Shown: piece by piece, positions 34,325-44,613 of the stretch
Position numbering within the stretch: position 1 is the stretch's first letter
Layout: each line of letters starts with the position of its first letter
Source: Cercozoa sp. M6MM
Lineage: Eukaryota; Endomyxa: Ascetosporea
Strand: one strand, 5' to 3'
Length of the DNA: 64,000 nt
Assembly (NCBI GenBank): GCA_040357565.1
Contig: JBDODJ010000005.1
Position numbers and translations under genes: made by a program
The notes under the pieces: model-generated
What the model saw: the letters and a program-made list of their open reading frames with translations, nothing else
Told to the model about the DNA's origin: nothing
The model's database searches: none

Positions 34325-35574
34325 TCAGTGCTGCAGCTCGGCCAGCAGAAGCGCCGCCAGACGAGCGACGACAGTGACACCGGCGGCCAGCGTGCCCGGG
34401 TAGGTCGACACGTACAGCTTGGCTAGCTGCGACAGGTACTGCGTGTACACCTTGCCTGCCAGCTTGCTCTCGCCGTAGACGCGATCTTTGAACACGATCG
34501 GCACTTCTGCTCAAGCAGAGGCAGGGGTAGGGATGAAGAAGAGCAGGGGTCTATGTACGGGTACCAGTGCAGCGACTGGCCGGTACACGCGCACGCACAT
34601 TGAGTTCGAGACCGATCTTGAAGCCGGTGGCATTGACGCGCGTGGCACGTCGCACGGCGTGTCGCGGCATGGCGAAGAAGCCGCTCATCGGGTCCGACAG
34701 CACCGGCACCAGCGGTCGCGCCAGCAGCGTGGCGCCCTTCGAGATCACGTAGCGCAGCATCGTGTGCTCCGAGCGGCCGCCGGCAATGTAGCGCGAGCCC
34801 AGCACGAACTCATGTCGGCCCGACTGAATCGCGGTGAACATGGCCGGCAGCGTCTCGGGCGGGTGCGACAGGTCGGCGTCCATGCACTGCAGCACGCTGT
34901 ACTTGCTCTCGGCAAAGCCGCGCATCACCGCACTGCTCAGACCGCGCTCGTTCTTGCGCACAATGATGCGCACCGGCACCTGCGCACATTTCAACATCTC
35001 ACAACCCTCGTAGCAAAGCACAAATCTCGACAGTCCTTTCGAAGCAAAGTACAAGTCTAAAACAACTGCTCAATCAGCGAAACACCAGCGAAAGCGAGCA
35101 GAAACAGCGAGAAACAGTGAGAGTGAGTCAAACCTTGTCCTCGTCGGCAAGCTTTCGAATCACATCGACGGAGTTGTCGGGCGAGTTGTCGTCAACGACA
35201 ATGATCTCGTGCGCAATGTTGGCGTCGGAGAGAGACTTGTGCACGCGCGTGCAGAGTTCCTTGAGGTTACCCTCCTCGCAGTAAGTCGGAATCACCACCG
35301 AGACGCCTTCGGGCGCCTCCTCGTCCTCGCTCGACTTCTGCGCGGCGGCGTACTTGGAAATGAGCGAACGCTTCTGGCGATGGAACTGCGCCACATCGAG
35401 CAGAATGGCCGGAACAAGCGCAAGCAGCACGAACACGATGAGTCGCGTGCACTCGCAGAGCTGCTCGGGTTGCTTGACTCCCATAAAGCCGAGCAGCTCG
35501 CTCACCGTCGCCGGCTGCAGCAATGACACCATCGCGACGCTAAGCGCCGCCGAAAACACACCAGAAACGTCCAT
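34325..35574 (-). CDS. DPM1: Dolichol-phosphate mannosyltransferase (DPM synthase)
   Basis: GT2-family enzyme that makes dolichol-P-mannose from GDP-mannose for N-glycans, GPI anchors and O-mannosylation. ATG 35574. A hydrophobic N-terminal helix (LIVFVLLALVPAILLDVA) precedes the catalytic domain: VVIPTYCEEGNLKEL, IIVVDDNSPDNSVDVI, VRKNERGLSSAVMRGF, the metal-binding CMDADLSHPPETL near 34855-34895, and EFVLGSRYIAGG. The last exon starts EVPIVFKDRVYGESKLAGK and ends with a second hydrophobic helix (GVTVVARLAALLLAELQ) before the stop at 34325-34327. Human DPM1 lacks membrane helices and yeast Dpm1 has only a C-terminal one, so the extra N-terminal helix is unusual. GAA1, which acts later in GPI anchoring, is also in the window but not adjacent. 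Confidence 0.92.
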
Positions 35575-35739
35575 CTATGCCGTTACACACGCCGAAACCT
35601 GTCGTATGTTTGCGGCACACGCACGATTTGCCAGCGTGGCTCTGTTTTATGTTGTTTTAGAAAAACCGGCGTTCCGAGAATTGCTGCGTTCTCTTGGGAT
35701 AGGCACCGGCGATCATCTACGCGCTAAACTAGCGCACAA
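35575..35739. promoter_or_regulatory. Compact shared promoter of DPM1 and the kinase gene
   Basis: Only 165 bp separate the two opposite-strand start codons. Confidence 0.5.
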
Positions 35740-38052
35740 ATGATATGTCTGTGGCCGTGGTTTGTATTGTTAGTGATTGCGAGTGGTCACAACAATGAAA
35801 CGACAGCAGCGACTGAGGCAGCAGTCCTCGAGTTGCAGGCTCCACCAAGTCTGCATGAGCGCTACCAGGGTTTTTATAGCTTTACGTGTTGCTTGTAATT
35901 GCATCGATGTCATGACTGTGTAGTGACAAGGCCGGTACAGTCACAGTTGCGGTTTTTCCGCACGCGTTTCCTACCGGCACCAGAAGGTAAATGTTGCGCA
36001 TGCATGAGCAGTATGTCTGACTGCGTCCACGTGAGCAGGCGAAGGCGAGACAAAACAAGTGGCGCTACGCAGTACACAAGAAAACCTCGTGTTGTGGACG
36101 CAGCATGCTGATGTACCCCACAGACTGTGTGTCAGTATACAGTGACATGAGCGACATGAGCAGATCGATGCACTTCCGGCGGACGTGGTGTTGTCGCTGC
36201 CTTCGCCATCGCAATCTGTGTCGACAGCTTCGATCTCTGCTTCGGCCTTTGCGCTGAGTGCATCGTCTCTGCACGCACGCTTTAATACTGGCAGTGTACT
36301 CTGTCTGTTCTAGTACAATGCACATGTGTATGCATGTACGTGTGTCTTGTTTGGTGTAGTTGTTCGCACGCGGTGCCACAGCGACAGTGTTCCATGCCAG
36401 AGGAATCACTGTGCCAGGCGACTATATTGTCAAACGCATGGAGATGTCGCATACCACGGCGCGCTGTGCTGCCCGTCGCGAGATCTACTTTGGCCAATTG
36501 CTTGCCGACGTTTCCGGGTACATGGGCATACGTTTCTGGTTCATGCTCAGTCTGTTTGCACTGTACATTTAGTCAAGTGTAGAATAGCCAAGTTCATTGA
36601 GAGTTTCGAGACGGATGACGTCGTCTTCTTGGTGTTCAAGGACGAGGGCGCCTCGCTGTCCTCGCTCATGTACTCAGTGGACGCGGCCTCGCAGGGCGGT
36701 ACTCTGCCGCTCCTTCTGTTGATGTTTGATTGCAGTCTTGACAGAGAATATATAAGTACAGGAGCAACCGTGTCACCTTCATCAATGTGGCTACAGTGGC
36801 GACTTGGGCATGTACAGTACCGTGCAGTTTTGTACACAAGCACCACACGAGTATCGCCTCTTGCGCAGGATGGGCTCGAATTGCGATCGATTGCGTTGCA
36901 GTTGCTGTATTGTGCTCTTACTTTTTTACACCCTGTCTCCCTTGGAATCACACTGTTTGCTTTCCAGACAAGCATTGGAGTTGCTGCACGCACAGGGCAT
37001 CGTGCACCGCGACATCAAGCCGAGCAACGTGTTGTACAAATCGCCAGGTGTCGTCTCACTCGCCGATTTTGGCAGTGCCATCCACGTGTCACATGTAGCC
37101 CCCTGCCTTCCCCCAACTGCCCTGTACCCACTTACCTAGCCTGCTTCTCGCAGTTTCTCCAGTCGAAGCGAAAAAAGCGACGCTTCTTTTCGTCGGGCGA
37201 GCCCTCACTGGCAGACCTGACATGGCAGTACGCGGCGCCCGAGGTGGTGCTGCACGAGGCGGTGGACACGGCACGCGCCGTGCAGGCGACGCTGCTGCCG
37301 TCCTACGATGTGTGGTCGCTCGGCATCACCTGTACTGCCGCTGATTCTATGCATATTGTCTCGAACTGAGTGAGGAATCAACTGGCTGACTGAGTGACTG
37401 TACGGTTTGTGTGTGTGATCAACCAGTACTGGAATTGGCACTGGGCACGCCCTTCGTACTGCAGGTGGACGCCAAGACTGGCGCCATCTGCGATGCTCAC
37501 ATTGACTCCATCGCCAACAACGTAGGTTCTTCTTATAAGTGGCTGTTTTACTGAAGGAAACTATCTAAGTCAAGGATACTTTGCTGGTACATATCAGGTG
37601 CCGGAGGAGGAGAAAAAGCGCGCGAAAAAGACGCTGCGTTTCGTCGCGGCTTTGATTCAGTTGTACCACTGTTTTACCTCCTTTACTCATAACCCCCTGT
37701 TGCTCTCTGTTACTCCTGCCAGCAGGTGCGTGGTGAGGTATGCCGAGCGCGGCGTAAGTCAGGCAGAGCTGCTACAGCGACTGGCTAAGCCTCTGCGTCA
37801 GCCGTGTCAAGACGGCACACAGTACCCCCCCCCCCCCCCCCCCCCCTGTCGTGCGTGCGTGTGTGTGCGTGTGTGTACTTAGGCGGAAATGTGTCTATCT
37901 GTTTGCTTGATAGATTTTCGATAGTAATGCGACAAATCGATGTGCTGAAACACGGCCTGTCCGACCGGTGGCACCGCGCCTTCTTGCAGCGACTGCTCGA
38001 GTTCGACCCGGCGAAACGACTCAGCGTACTGCGCTCACTATCTACCGCCTAG
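35740..38052 (+). CDS. Protein kinase with N-terminal signal peptide
   Basis: The first exon encodes MICLWPWFVLLVIASG, a classical signal peptide, followed by HNNETTAATE with an NET sequon. Exons at 35935-36300 give a Ser/Ala-rich spacer (SVSTASISASAFALSASS). The kinase domain follows: glycine loop FARGATATVFHARG near 36362-36402, Lys in YIVKRM, REIYFGQLLADV, catalytic loop QGIVHRDIKPSNVLY near 36990-37035, SLADFGSAIHV, LTWQYAAPEVVL and YDVWSLGIT near 37302-37330. Then come LELALGTPFVLQVDAKTG and a final RLLEFDPAKRLSVLR. All key catalytic residues are present. The ELALGTPFVLQV segment recalls a plant/protist kinase family with signal peptides. I see no transmembrane helix after the signal, so the protein may enter the lumen or be secreted. 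Confidence 0.78.
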
Positions 38053-38079
38053 CTACAAATAAAGCTTGTTCACACACAC

Positions 38080-38149
<70 letters not shown>

Positions 38150-38466
38150 GCACACACACACACGTGGCACAGCGTCACAGTTGGTGTGTTGGCAGAGGTG
38201 TCGCGACAAAACGCAGCGCGCTGTCGTCACGCGTACGCACGACCGAGAGTCTGCCGGATCCGCTCATGATGCAGGGGAATAATCGAGTCTACCGCACGGT
38301 ACCGTAGGTACCCGACCGGCGTACTAAACAACGCAATCATTCGATTCATTTCATTGATTGCGTTTGGTTTTCTTTTAGCTTTGATTTTTCGTTCACAGAA
38401 TCGAAGAGATATGATCCTAACCTTAATGAAGTACGGTAACGACAACTCATGTCGGCAAGCCGGAAG
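38053..38466. other. Convergent spacer with (CA)n
   Basis: A CA/CG-CA tract at 38071-38162 lies just after the kinase stop; the rest is AT-richer with CGATTCATT-like words. No gene seen. Confidence 0.6.
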
Positions 38467-39746
38467 TTACATCGAGTATTTTTTTAGATATACGATCGGA
38501 GACTCTAATACGTGTGTACATGAAATCGCTCGCCCTGATCGGATACTGACGTGAGAGCCATGAGCGACTGCCCACAGTAGCAGCCGAGTTTCTACGGAAA
38601 CGGAACTTCTTTCTGACGGAGTGAACTCGCCAGCGCAGTTCAGAAACAAAACCGACACCCACCTGACTCACTGGCAGTCTTGCCGGTGTGGGACTTGAAG
38701 GAAAATTAGTAGTGCCGGATGTATCGCTGATGCGTGGGAGTGGGGAGCGGTGATGCCAAATCGAGTTGAAGAAAGTACTCGTCGACCACTGCACTGCCGT
38801 ACTTTTTTCGCAGACTGACAACGTAGAAAGCAACTTGACAATATTGAGCCTGCATGGTCAAAGATGTGAGAAAGTACCTTTTCACGCTGCTGCGTGTGAG
38901 ATTGCGCAATTCCTCGGCCATTGCTTTTCGAAGCTAAACTCACTCAAAAATGCCCGTGCGGTAACACCAAAAGCAACAACTAGGCATTATCCCGATCGTG
39001 TTAAATGTACCTGCGCTAACGCAGCACGTGCTCGGTCGCCTTTTCGCGTCGTTTTTGGGACGTCGGGGGCTCCTCCTGCATGAACAACGTGGTTGTATCC
39101 GAGATATAACCTAGGTGCCAGAGCACCACTGTTCAACTGATCGAGAAAGGGAGCAGTACCAGCAAGTCCGACGTCGTGAGTGTCAGCTTCGATACTGGCG
39201 CTGCAGGTATTGAACAATGGAACGATAGGTGCTCTCGTCGTCTCCTCCAGGCGCCGTTGTGTCCTCCTCTTCGCTTGTGACGTCCGTTGGACAGGGCTGG
39301 CACCATGACGAGCCTTGTCGTCCGGGGTTTCGTTCCAAAGCTTCTGGCCACTGATACTGTCTGGAAGATCAGCGTTCGGAAAGTCAAGGTCTGGAAATGC
39401 AGCGTCGGAAAGACCGGTATTAGGTCGCTGTTCATGATGTGTTTCCTGCTTTGACTCAAGTTTCGACTCAAGTTTCAAAGTGTCGATTTCAAACTGGACT
39501 GGATTATCTTGACGGTTTGAAGCAAATTTTGACGTGTCTGTGGACTCCTTTTCTTTGTGCAGATACGTGTATTGCAGACGTCGCTTTGCCGGTTCTTTTG
39601 GCGTGAGTCGGCTCACGAAGTACAGCACTATAAGACGAGTAAAACTCTAACAGGCAAGTGCCAAAGTATCAGCTCAACATAAAACTGCTGGTACAGATGG
39701 TGAAGACCAAGACAACAACGGCAACGCTGTGGACCGACTGCAGCAT
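38467..39746 (-). CDS. Predicted secretory-pathway protein, unrecognised
   Basis: The first exon (ATG 39746) encodes MLQSVHSVAVVVLVFTI, a signal peptide or signal anchor. A long exon follows with KRRLQYTYLHKEKESTDTSK, FEIDTLKLESKLESKQETHH, DAAFPDLDFPNADLPDSISG, APIVPLFNTCSASIEADTH and LGYNHVVHAGGAPDVPK. Short exons then give LRKAMAEELRNLTRSSVK, AQYCQVAFYVVSLRKK, TNFPSSPTPARLPVSQ and a last exon with LLLWAVAHGSHVSIRSGRAI to the stop at 38467-38469. The first splice join is not certain because the obvious acceptor creates a stop. No family recognised; a type II Golgi-like enzyme or a secreted protein are both possible. Confidence 0.5.
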
Positions 39747-40273
39747 CGTTTTCCTGCTGATTCAATAATACAATCCCTGGCACGTGCCAAACCAACAGTG
39801 CAGGCCGCGATCAGCCGCAGACAACACTCCCAAATTCCGACAGAACAGCTAGACTGTGCTTGGTAGTAGCACGGCGATGCACCATCAAGCACTCCAAAGC
39901 AATCATTAGAAGTGCAACAACGCCAAAAAGCCAAAACGGTGTCGATAGCCAATCGGACCTTTTCTGTATTGTTCATTCGAATGGTCACACCGTGAAAACG
40001 GCTTTTGACTTGCAATCCCGTGGGACTTTGTTGCTTTGTAGGCGGCGTGAGACTGCACAGTGGAACAAAACAGTAAAGTCCTCGCGCCCGCTGACGAAGG
40101 CAGTCAGTCTGAGTGGCAACAAAAACGATTTTTCTGACACTGCACACTTCCAGAGCTGCTTGCGCAAGCAAGTTTACTCACTGAGCTCACTCTTGGCAGT
40201 ACGCCTGTGTGGCGTTGTGTCTGGGAATTGAGTCAGAGCAGCGTCTCCACTTCAAAGTTTCGTTTTTTGCGGG
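39747..40273. promoter_or_regulatory. Divergent upstream region
   Basis: 527 bp head-to-head region between two secretory-pathway genes. An open frame on the minus strand (39754-40171) has poor, Cys-scattered composition and is probably not coding. Confidence 0.45.
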
Positions 40274-43200
40274 ATGTTGGCATGGTGCACGACGCTGCTG
40301 CTGCTGCAGCTCGCCCTGCGACCGGTAGACGCGATATATAAATGCCTCCGTGAATGCAAGCCTAGATGGGACGTCGCGAAGCTGTCGCCGCTGACGGTAA
40401 AGCAGTCTCACCTGTCGAGTCGCACCCAAGCGTCCCGGTGTATTTATCTCTGTGTGTGTTTGTGTGGCAGGCGCCAAAGTTCCTTTTGGACGGCAGCGAA
40501 GAAGGCAGCGACGAGTACGAAACGAGCAAACAAACGCCGAGCATTGCGGTGCCTGGAGATTCTTCGAAGAAGCAGGAGCGTGCCGTGCTGCACGCGGTGG
40601 GACTCACGGGTAGTCCGATTGTGTGCACCTCGATGCTGGCTGTGTTTTCGCTGAGACCGGGTGGCAACTTTTCCTTTGTACCCCATTCCCTTCCTCCTCT
40701 GGAGACATGTGTGCGAGGACGTGCGCGTGTCGTATGCGCAGCATGCCTGCATGTGGTGTGTGTGTGTGTGGAAGTAGACAACAGGCTGCAGGATGTTGCA
40801 CTACCTGTGCGGGCACTGCGAGGGCGGCGCGTGCGCACGCGACCTATGGCTCGGTGCAGAAGACGTCGACCCGCCGCCACGTGAGTTGGTTTCGGACGGC
40901 AAGTGCAACTACCGTCGCGGCACCATCACCACCGAGTACGATCCTTCCTTCTCCTGGCCCACTATAATTCCCTGTAGCTACTTACGCCTCTTGTCTGCAG
41001 CAAGAACAAGACAGTGGGCGCGCACATCATCGAACAAAAGATCGAGATCCTAGGACATGTGTCGGAGGAGAGGCACGAGTTATTCGACCCGTTTGAGCCG
41101 GTCGAAGTCGAGGACAGTTGGACCACGCCGATGGACGCTTCCTTCGCTGGCGTGGTTTGTTTCGCTTTCTTGGCACCTGCCCTCCCTCAGATTTGCCTCC
41201 TCACTCCTGTTTTTATACTTTGGATGCGTGCATGCGCGTGTGTATGTATGTGTGTGTGTGTGTGTGTGTAGTGGTGGAGCGAGGACGATACCGACACCGA
41301 AGCCGAGAGTATAGGCGACTCGATCGCCGCCATGGCCAACGACGACGCCGTTTTGGTGATCGGTTTTGTTCCGGCCATGGCTGCCGACCTCCGTGTGGCC
41401 AGGACGCACAACGTAGCATTTGCTTCTTTTCTTTGTACCCCTCTTATACATTTGTTCAATGTGACCACGCAGTCATCCTTCTACCTCAACGACTACTCCA
41501 TGTCAGACCCTCTCGAATACAATGGTACCCTCCAGCACCTGTACACCCTTTCCGCTACCTGTACACCCTTTTACTCCAACGCTGCTTCCCGCAGACTGGC
41601 GGAGAGTGGACGCGGCCGGAACCCTGCCGCTGAGCGCACTCGCTCCAAAAGTGTTGCTCAACGATTCCTTCGCCGACATAGAGGACGCTCTGGGCAACGG
41701 CGACGATATCTTCTTGCGGTATGTTTCTGTCCTTCTGTTACCCGTGTCAGCCTCTGCTCTATCCCCCATCATACCCGTGCCTGTATTAGACTCCGCGTGC
41801 GTGACGGTCTGGCCTCTGAACACGTTGTCGTGGGCTGTCGCAACAGCGAGACCTATGAGATGGTACACTCTTGCATGACACAAGTACACGCGTGTTTCCG
41901 ATGTGCACACTCGAACGGCGAATGTATGTGTGAAGGTGCCGCTAAGCAATGCGACGCTGCGCAAGGTGCCTGAGTTTGAGGGCGACACGCGCGTATGCAG
42001 CAAGCACGTGAACAACGTGCACTATGCGCCGGCACACGCGGCCTATGACCTCTCCTTTGGCCTCGTGGCGTATGCCGTACTGTTGCGCGAGGAGGTGCTG
42101 CGTCGGTGCCGTCCCGACGTGGCCGGCCAGGACAGAGGTGTCCCGGCAGACGACGGCGAGTACACGGTGGCCAGCCACCATCTGCCTGCCGACGGCGACA
42201 TCAGGGAAGCCCCCACCCAGGAGGGCGCTGCGGTGCGAGTGCAACTTTTTGCGAGTCTGGCAGGGTCGCCCGTGACCGACAGGAAGATCACGACGCTCGA
42301 ATTCGCCGTCGACGTAGCCTACCGGTCCTCGCATACACCCGAGCAGGACGACAGCAGCGTCGACAGCGGCGATGCCTTCGTGGTCTCCGTGTCGGTCACG
42401 CTGGTTCTCTTCGCTGCCGCCGGCGCTCTGTTCGCGGCGCACGTGGTGCGACGGCGCCAACAGCAGCACAAGAAGGCCACCGGGACCGCAGACGACACCA
42501 GCGACCTGGAACTCGCCTCTGGCTCCAGCACTCCCGACCACGAGGCAGCCGCTGCGACGGCTACCACGGCGACACCGGTGCTGCCGGTTGCTGTGCCGAC
42601 GCCTGCGCCTGCTGTGACTGGCACCGTCGTGGGCGCTGCCGCTGCCGAGCATTTCCTCGTGGACTCTGAGACACTGGCGCGACAGGTACACCGTTTTATT
42701 CCTCTTACCCCCCCCCCCCCATGTGTCCGACTGTAGCGGCGGCGACAACGGCCTGGTCGACGACCGTCGGAGAAACCGATGCGCTACGCGTGTCACCTGT
42801 GCGAGCGAGCGGTATCCAGCTCCTCCTGTCAGTGGGAGGGGTGTCTATCTATGTGTGGGGTGTACCTATCTTGGTAGTTCGCACGGCGGTACAACCTTAA
42901 GCGGCACCTCAAAACGCACTTGACAACGCGACCGTGGATGTGCGCACGCCACGGTTGCCAGCGGCGCTTCGCTGATCGCAGCAGCTGCCGCGCGCACATG
43001 CTCACGTGCCGTGACGGTACCCTCTTTTTGCCCCGTGGATGTGGGTCCGCCTCAGTGCGCATGTACTCTACCTACAACTCCATGTCCCTGCAGGCAATGA
43101 GGACGTCGACGACAACGACGCGGCGCCCGTACGCGTGAAGGCGACGGACGGCGCCTCGGTAGAGGCCACGGCGGCCACCGAGCAGTTGTTTCAGCGTGCC

Positions 43201-43823
43201 ATTGCCTACAGCGAGCAACAGCTGCGACAACGGCAACAACAAAAGCAGCAGCAGCAACAACAGCAGCAGTCGCAGCAGCAGCATCAACTTCAATTGCAAC
43301 AACAGAGACAGCAGCAACTTCAGCAACAGCAGAAGAGTCTGCACACACAGTCATCCAGCCACCACAGTCACCATAGTCACCGGATTCTTAGCAACACCAG
43401 CAACAACAACAACAACAACAACAGTTTCTCCAACAACAGTCACGTCATGCACGAACTCATCAGTGGCATGCTCAGCAGCAACTACGAACTGTCCTCGTCG
43501 TTGTCGACCATGCTGCGCACCCCGCCGTCGCAGCCGCAGCGTTTTGTGCCGCGCACGAGCTTCGTGCCTTTGCTGCCTTCCCAGGTACTGCCCCTGTGCT
43601 CCCTATGTGTGTCTTTGCCTGTGGGATCTCGGTCCTGTTGTAGCTGCTTCCAAAGCCAACGGACGAATTGTCTTCGCTGGCCCTGTATGGCTCCGTGGAT
43701 AACGCTGTGTCGGAGTCGTTCGCAGCGTCGCCGTCGCCCGTACACGCAACTCCACGCACTGACCATTCACTGAACGACGACTACCCATTTACCACGTCCC
43801 GGCCATCGATGTCCGCCTTTTAG
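40274..43823 (+). CDS. Membrane-tethered C2H2 zinc-finger protein
   Basis: Thirteen exons keep one frame to 863 residues: 40274-40396, 40471-40609, 40785-40935, 41001-41154, 41272-41412, 41473-41524, 41595-41718, 41790-41862, 41936-42685, 42737-42811, 42878-43016, 43094-43584 and 43644-43823. Residues 1-20 are a signal peptide (MLAWCTTLLLLQLALRPVDA). Residues 21-465 form an ectodomain with Cys pairs (CLREC; CRMLHYLCGHCEGGAC) and four N-glycosylation sequons (NKT, NSS, NDS, NAT). Residues 466-490 are a transmembrane helix (AFVVSVSVTLVLFAAAG...) followed by RRRQQQHKK. Finger 1 uses C588, C591, H604, H608 after a SEKP linker; finger 2 uses C616, C621, H634, C638. Residues about 660-770 are Gln-, His- and Asn-rich. 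The topology puts the fingers in the cytosol, so nuclear action would need cleavage. I know no family with this order. Confidence 0.82.
42731..43016 (+). other. Zinc-finger-encoding exons
   Basis: The two exons 42737-42811 and 42878-43016 encode one C2H2 and one C2HC finger. The first finger is formed only when the 66-nt intron between CERA and FARRYNLKRHLKTH is removed, which supports both the splice and the domain call. Confidence 0.88.
43224..43435 (+). repeat. Coding CAG/CAA and AAC repeats
   Basis: Poly-Gln (43224-43340) and poly-Asn (43400-43437) tracts in the cytosolic tail of the membrane-tethered zinc-finger protein. Confidence 0.95.
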
Positions 43824-44613
43824 TGTTGTTGTATTGTACTCTCCACTGCACTAGCGTCGCGTAATTCAACACACATAACCGAACGTAATCCATCGAGCTT
43901 AAACGTGGATTGAATCCATCGAGCATATTGTTGCGAGATTGCCAATGCACATCTTAGTGAAGACAACGACTAAAGAAAAGTAAGAATGTAACGTAAGGTC
44001 GTTTGAATTAGTGTTCGCCTTGGGGTAACTGAAAGATAACAGAAGGAAGGAGGTTACCCCAAGGCAGGACAGAGCCTCTTGCCAGCTCAAGATAGAGCAA
44101 GTCGGTTGCTTTGGTGTCAACAAGCACGGTCCTGTTGTGGTACCTGATATATGGAAAGAGGGCGGTTTCCAATTCTTAAAGCAGTTTCGAGCTGCTCGCC
44201 ACTCAGCCAAACACAGGGCATGCCAAGCTAGGCAACACTTAACTTTTAAGTTACCAACTCTCAACCTTAGCAAAACACTTCACTTCTTGTTGGCATGTAG
44301 TCAGCCGAGTAGATGTGCCGGCTTCATGACGGAAAGTCGGGAACGGAGTGTTCAGGATGTACCGTACTGGCGGTTCAGCTCGGATTCAGTTCGTTGAGTT
44401 GCTTAATTTGGTATCGGTATTGATACTCACGACCATGGTAAACTTAAATGCGATTATGATCGAATTCCATTGCTTCAGTTCGGCGCGCGCAACGCAGTTC
44501 GCCAGCACTATGTTTTGTTCAGTTGGCACCAAGCCTGAACTGCCTGCAACGCAACTGAACTACAACATTGACACTCTGCCGGCCGGGTATACCGTCGCGT
44601 TCAGCTAACGTAG
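43824..44613. other. 790 bp convergent spacer with a hairpin and an unassigned open frame
   Basis: A perfect 13-bp inverted repeat (GCCTTGGGGTAAC at 44017-44029, complement at 44053-44065, 23-nt loop) is present. On the plus strand a frame from about 44030 to 44397 stays open and contains GCFGVNKHGPVVVPDIWK and EGGFQFLKQFRAARHSAK, which look protein-like. I cannot find flanking exons, so it could be a gene fragment or a degraded element. Confidence 0.4.

Noticed and set aside
42319-42669. Antisense Ala/Val-rich membrane protein opposite the zinc-finger gene
   Set aside because: Shadow of GC-rich codons; the plus frame is fixed by splice phase and by finger and signal-peptide motifs.
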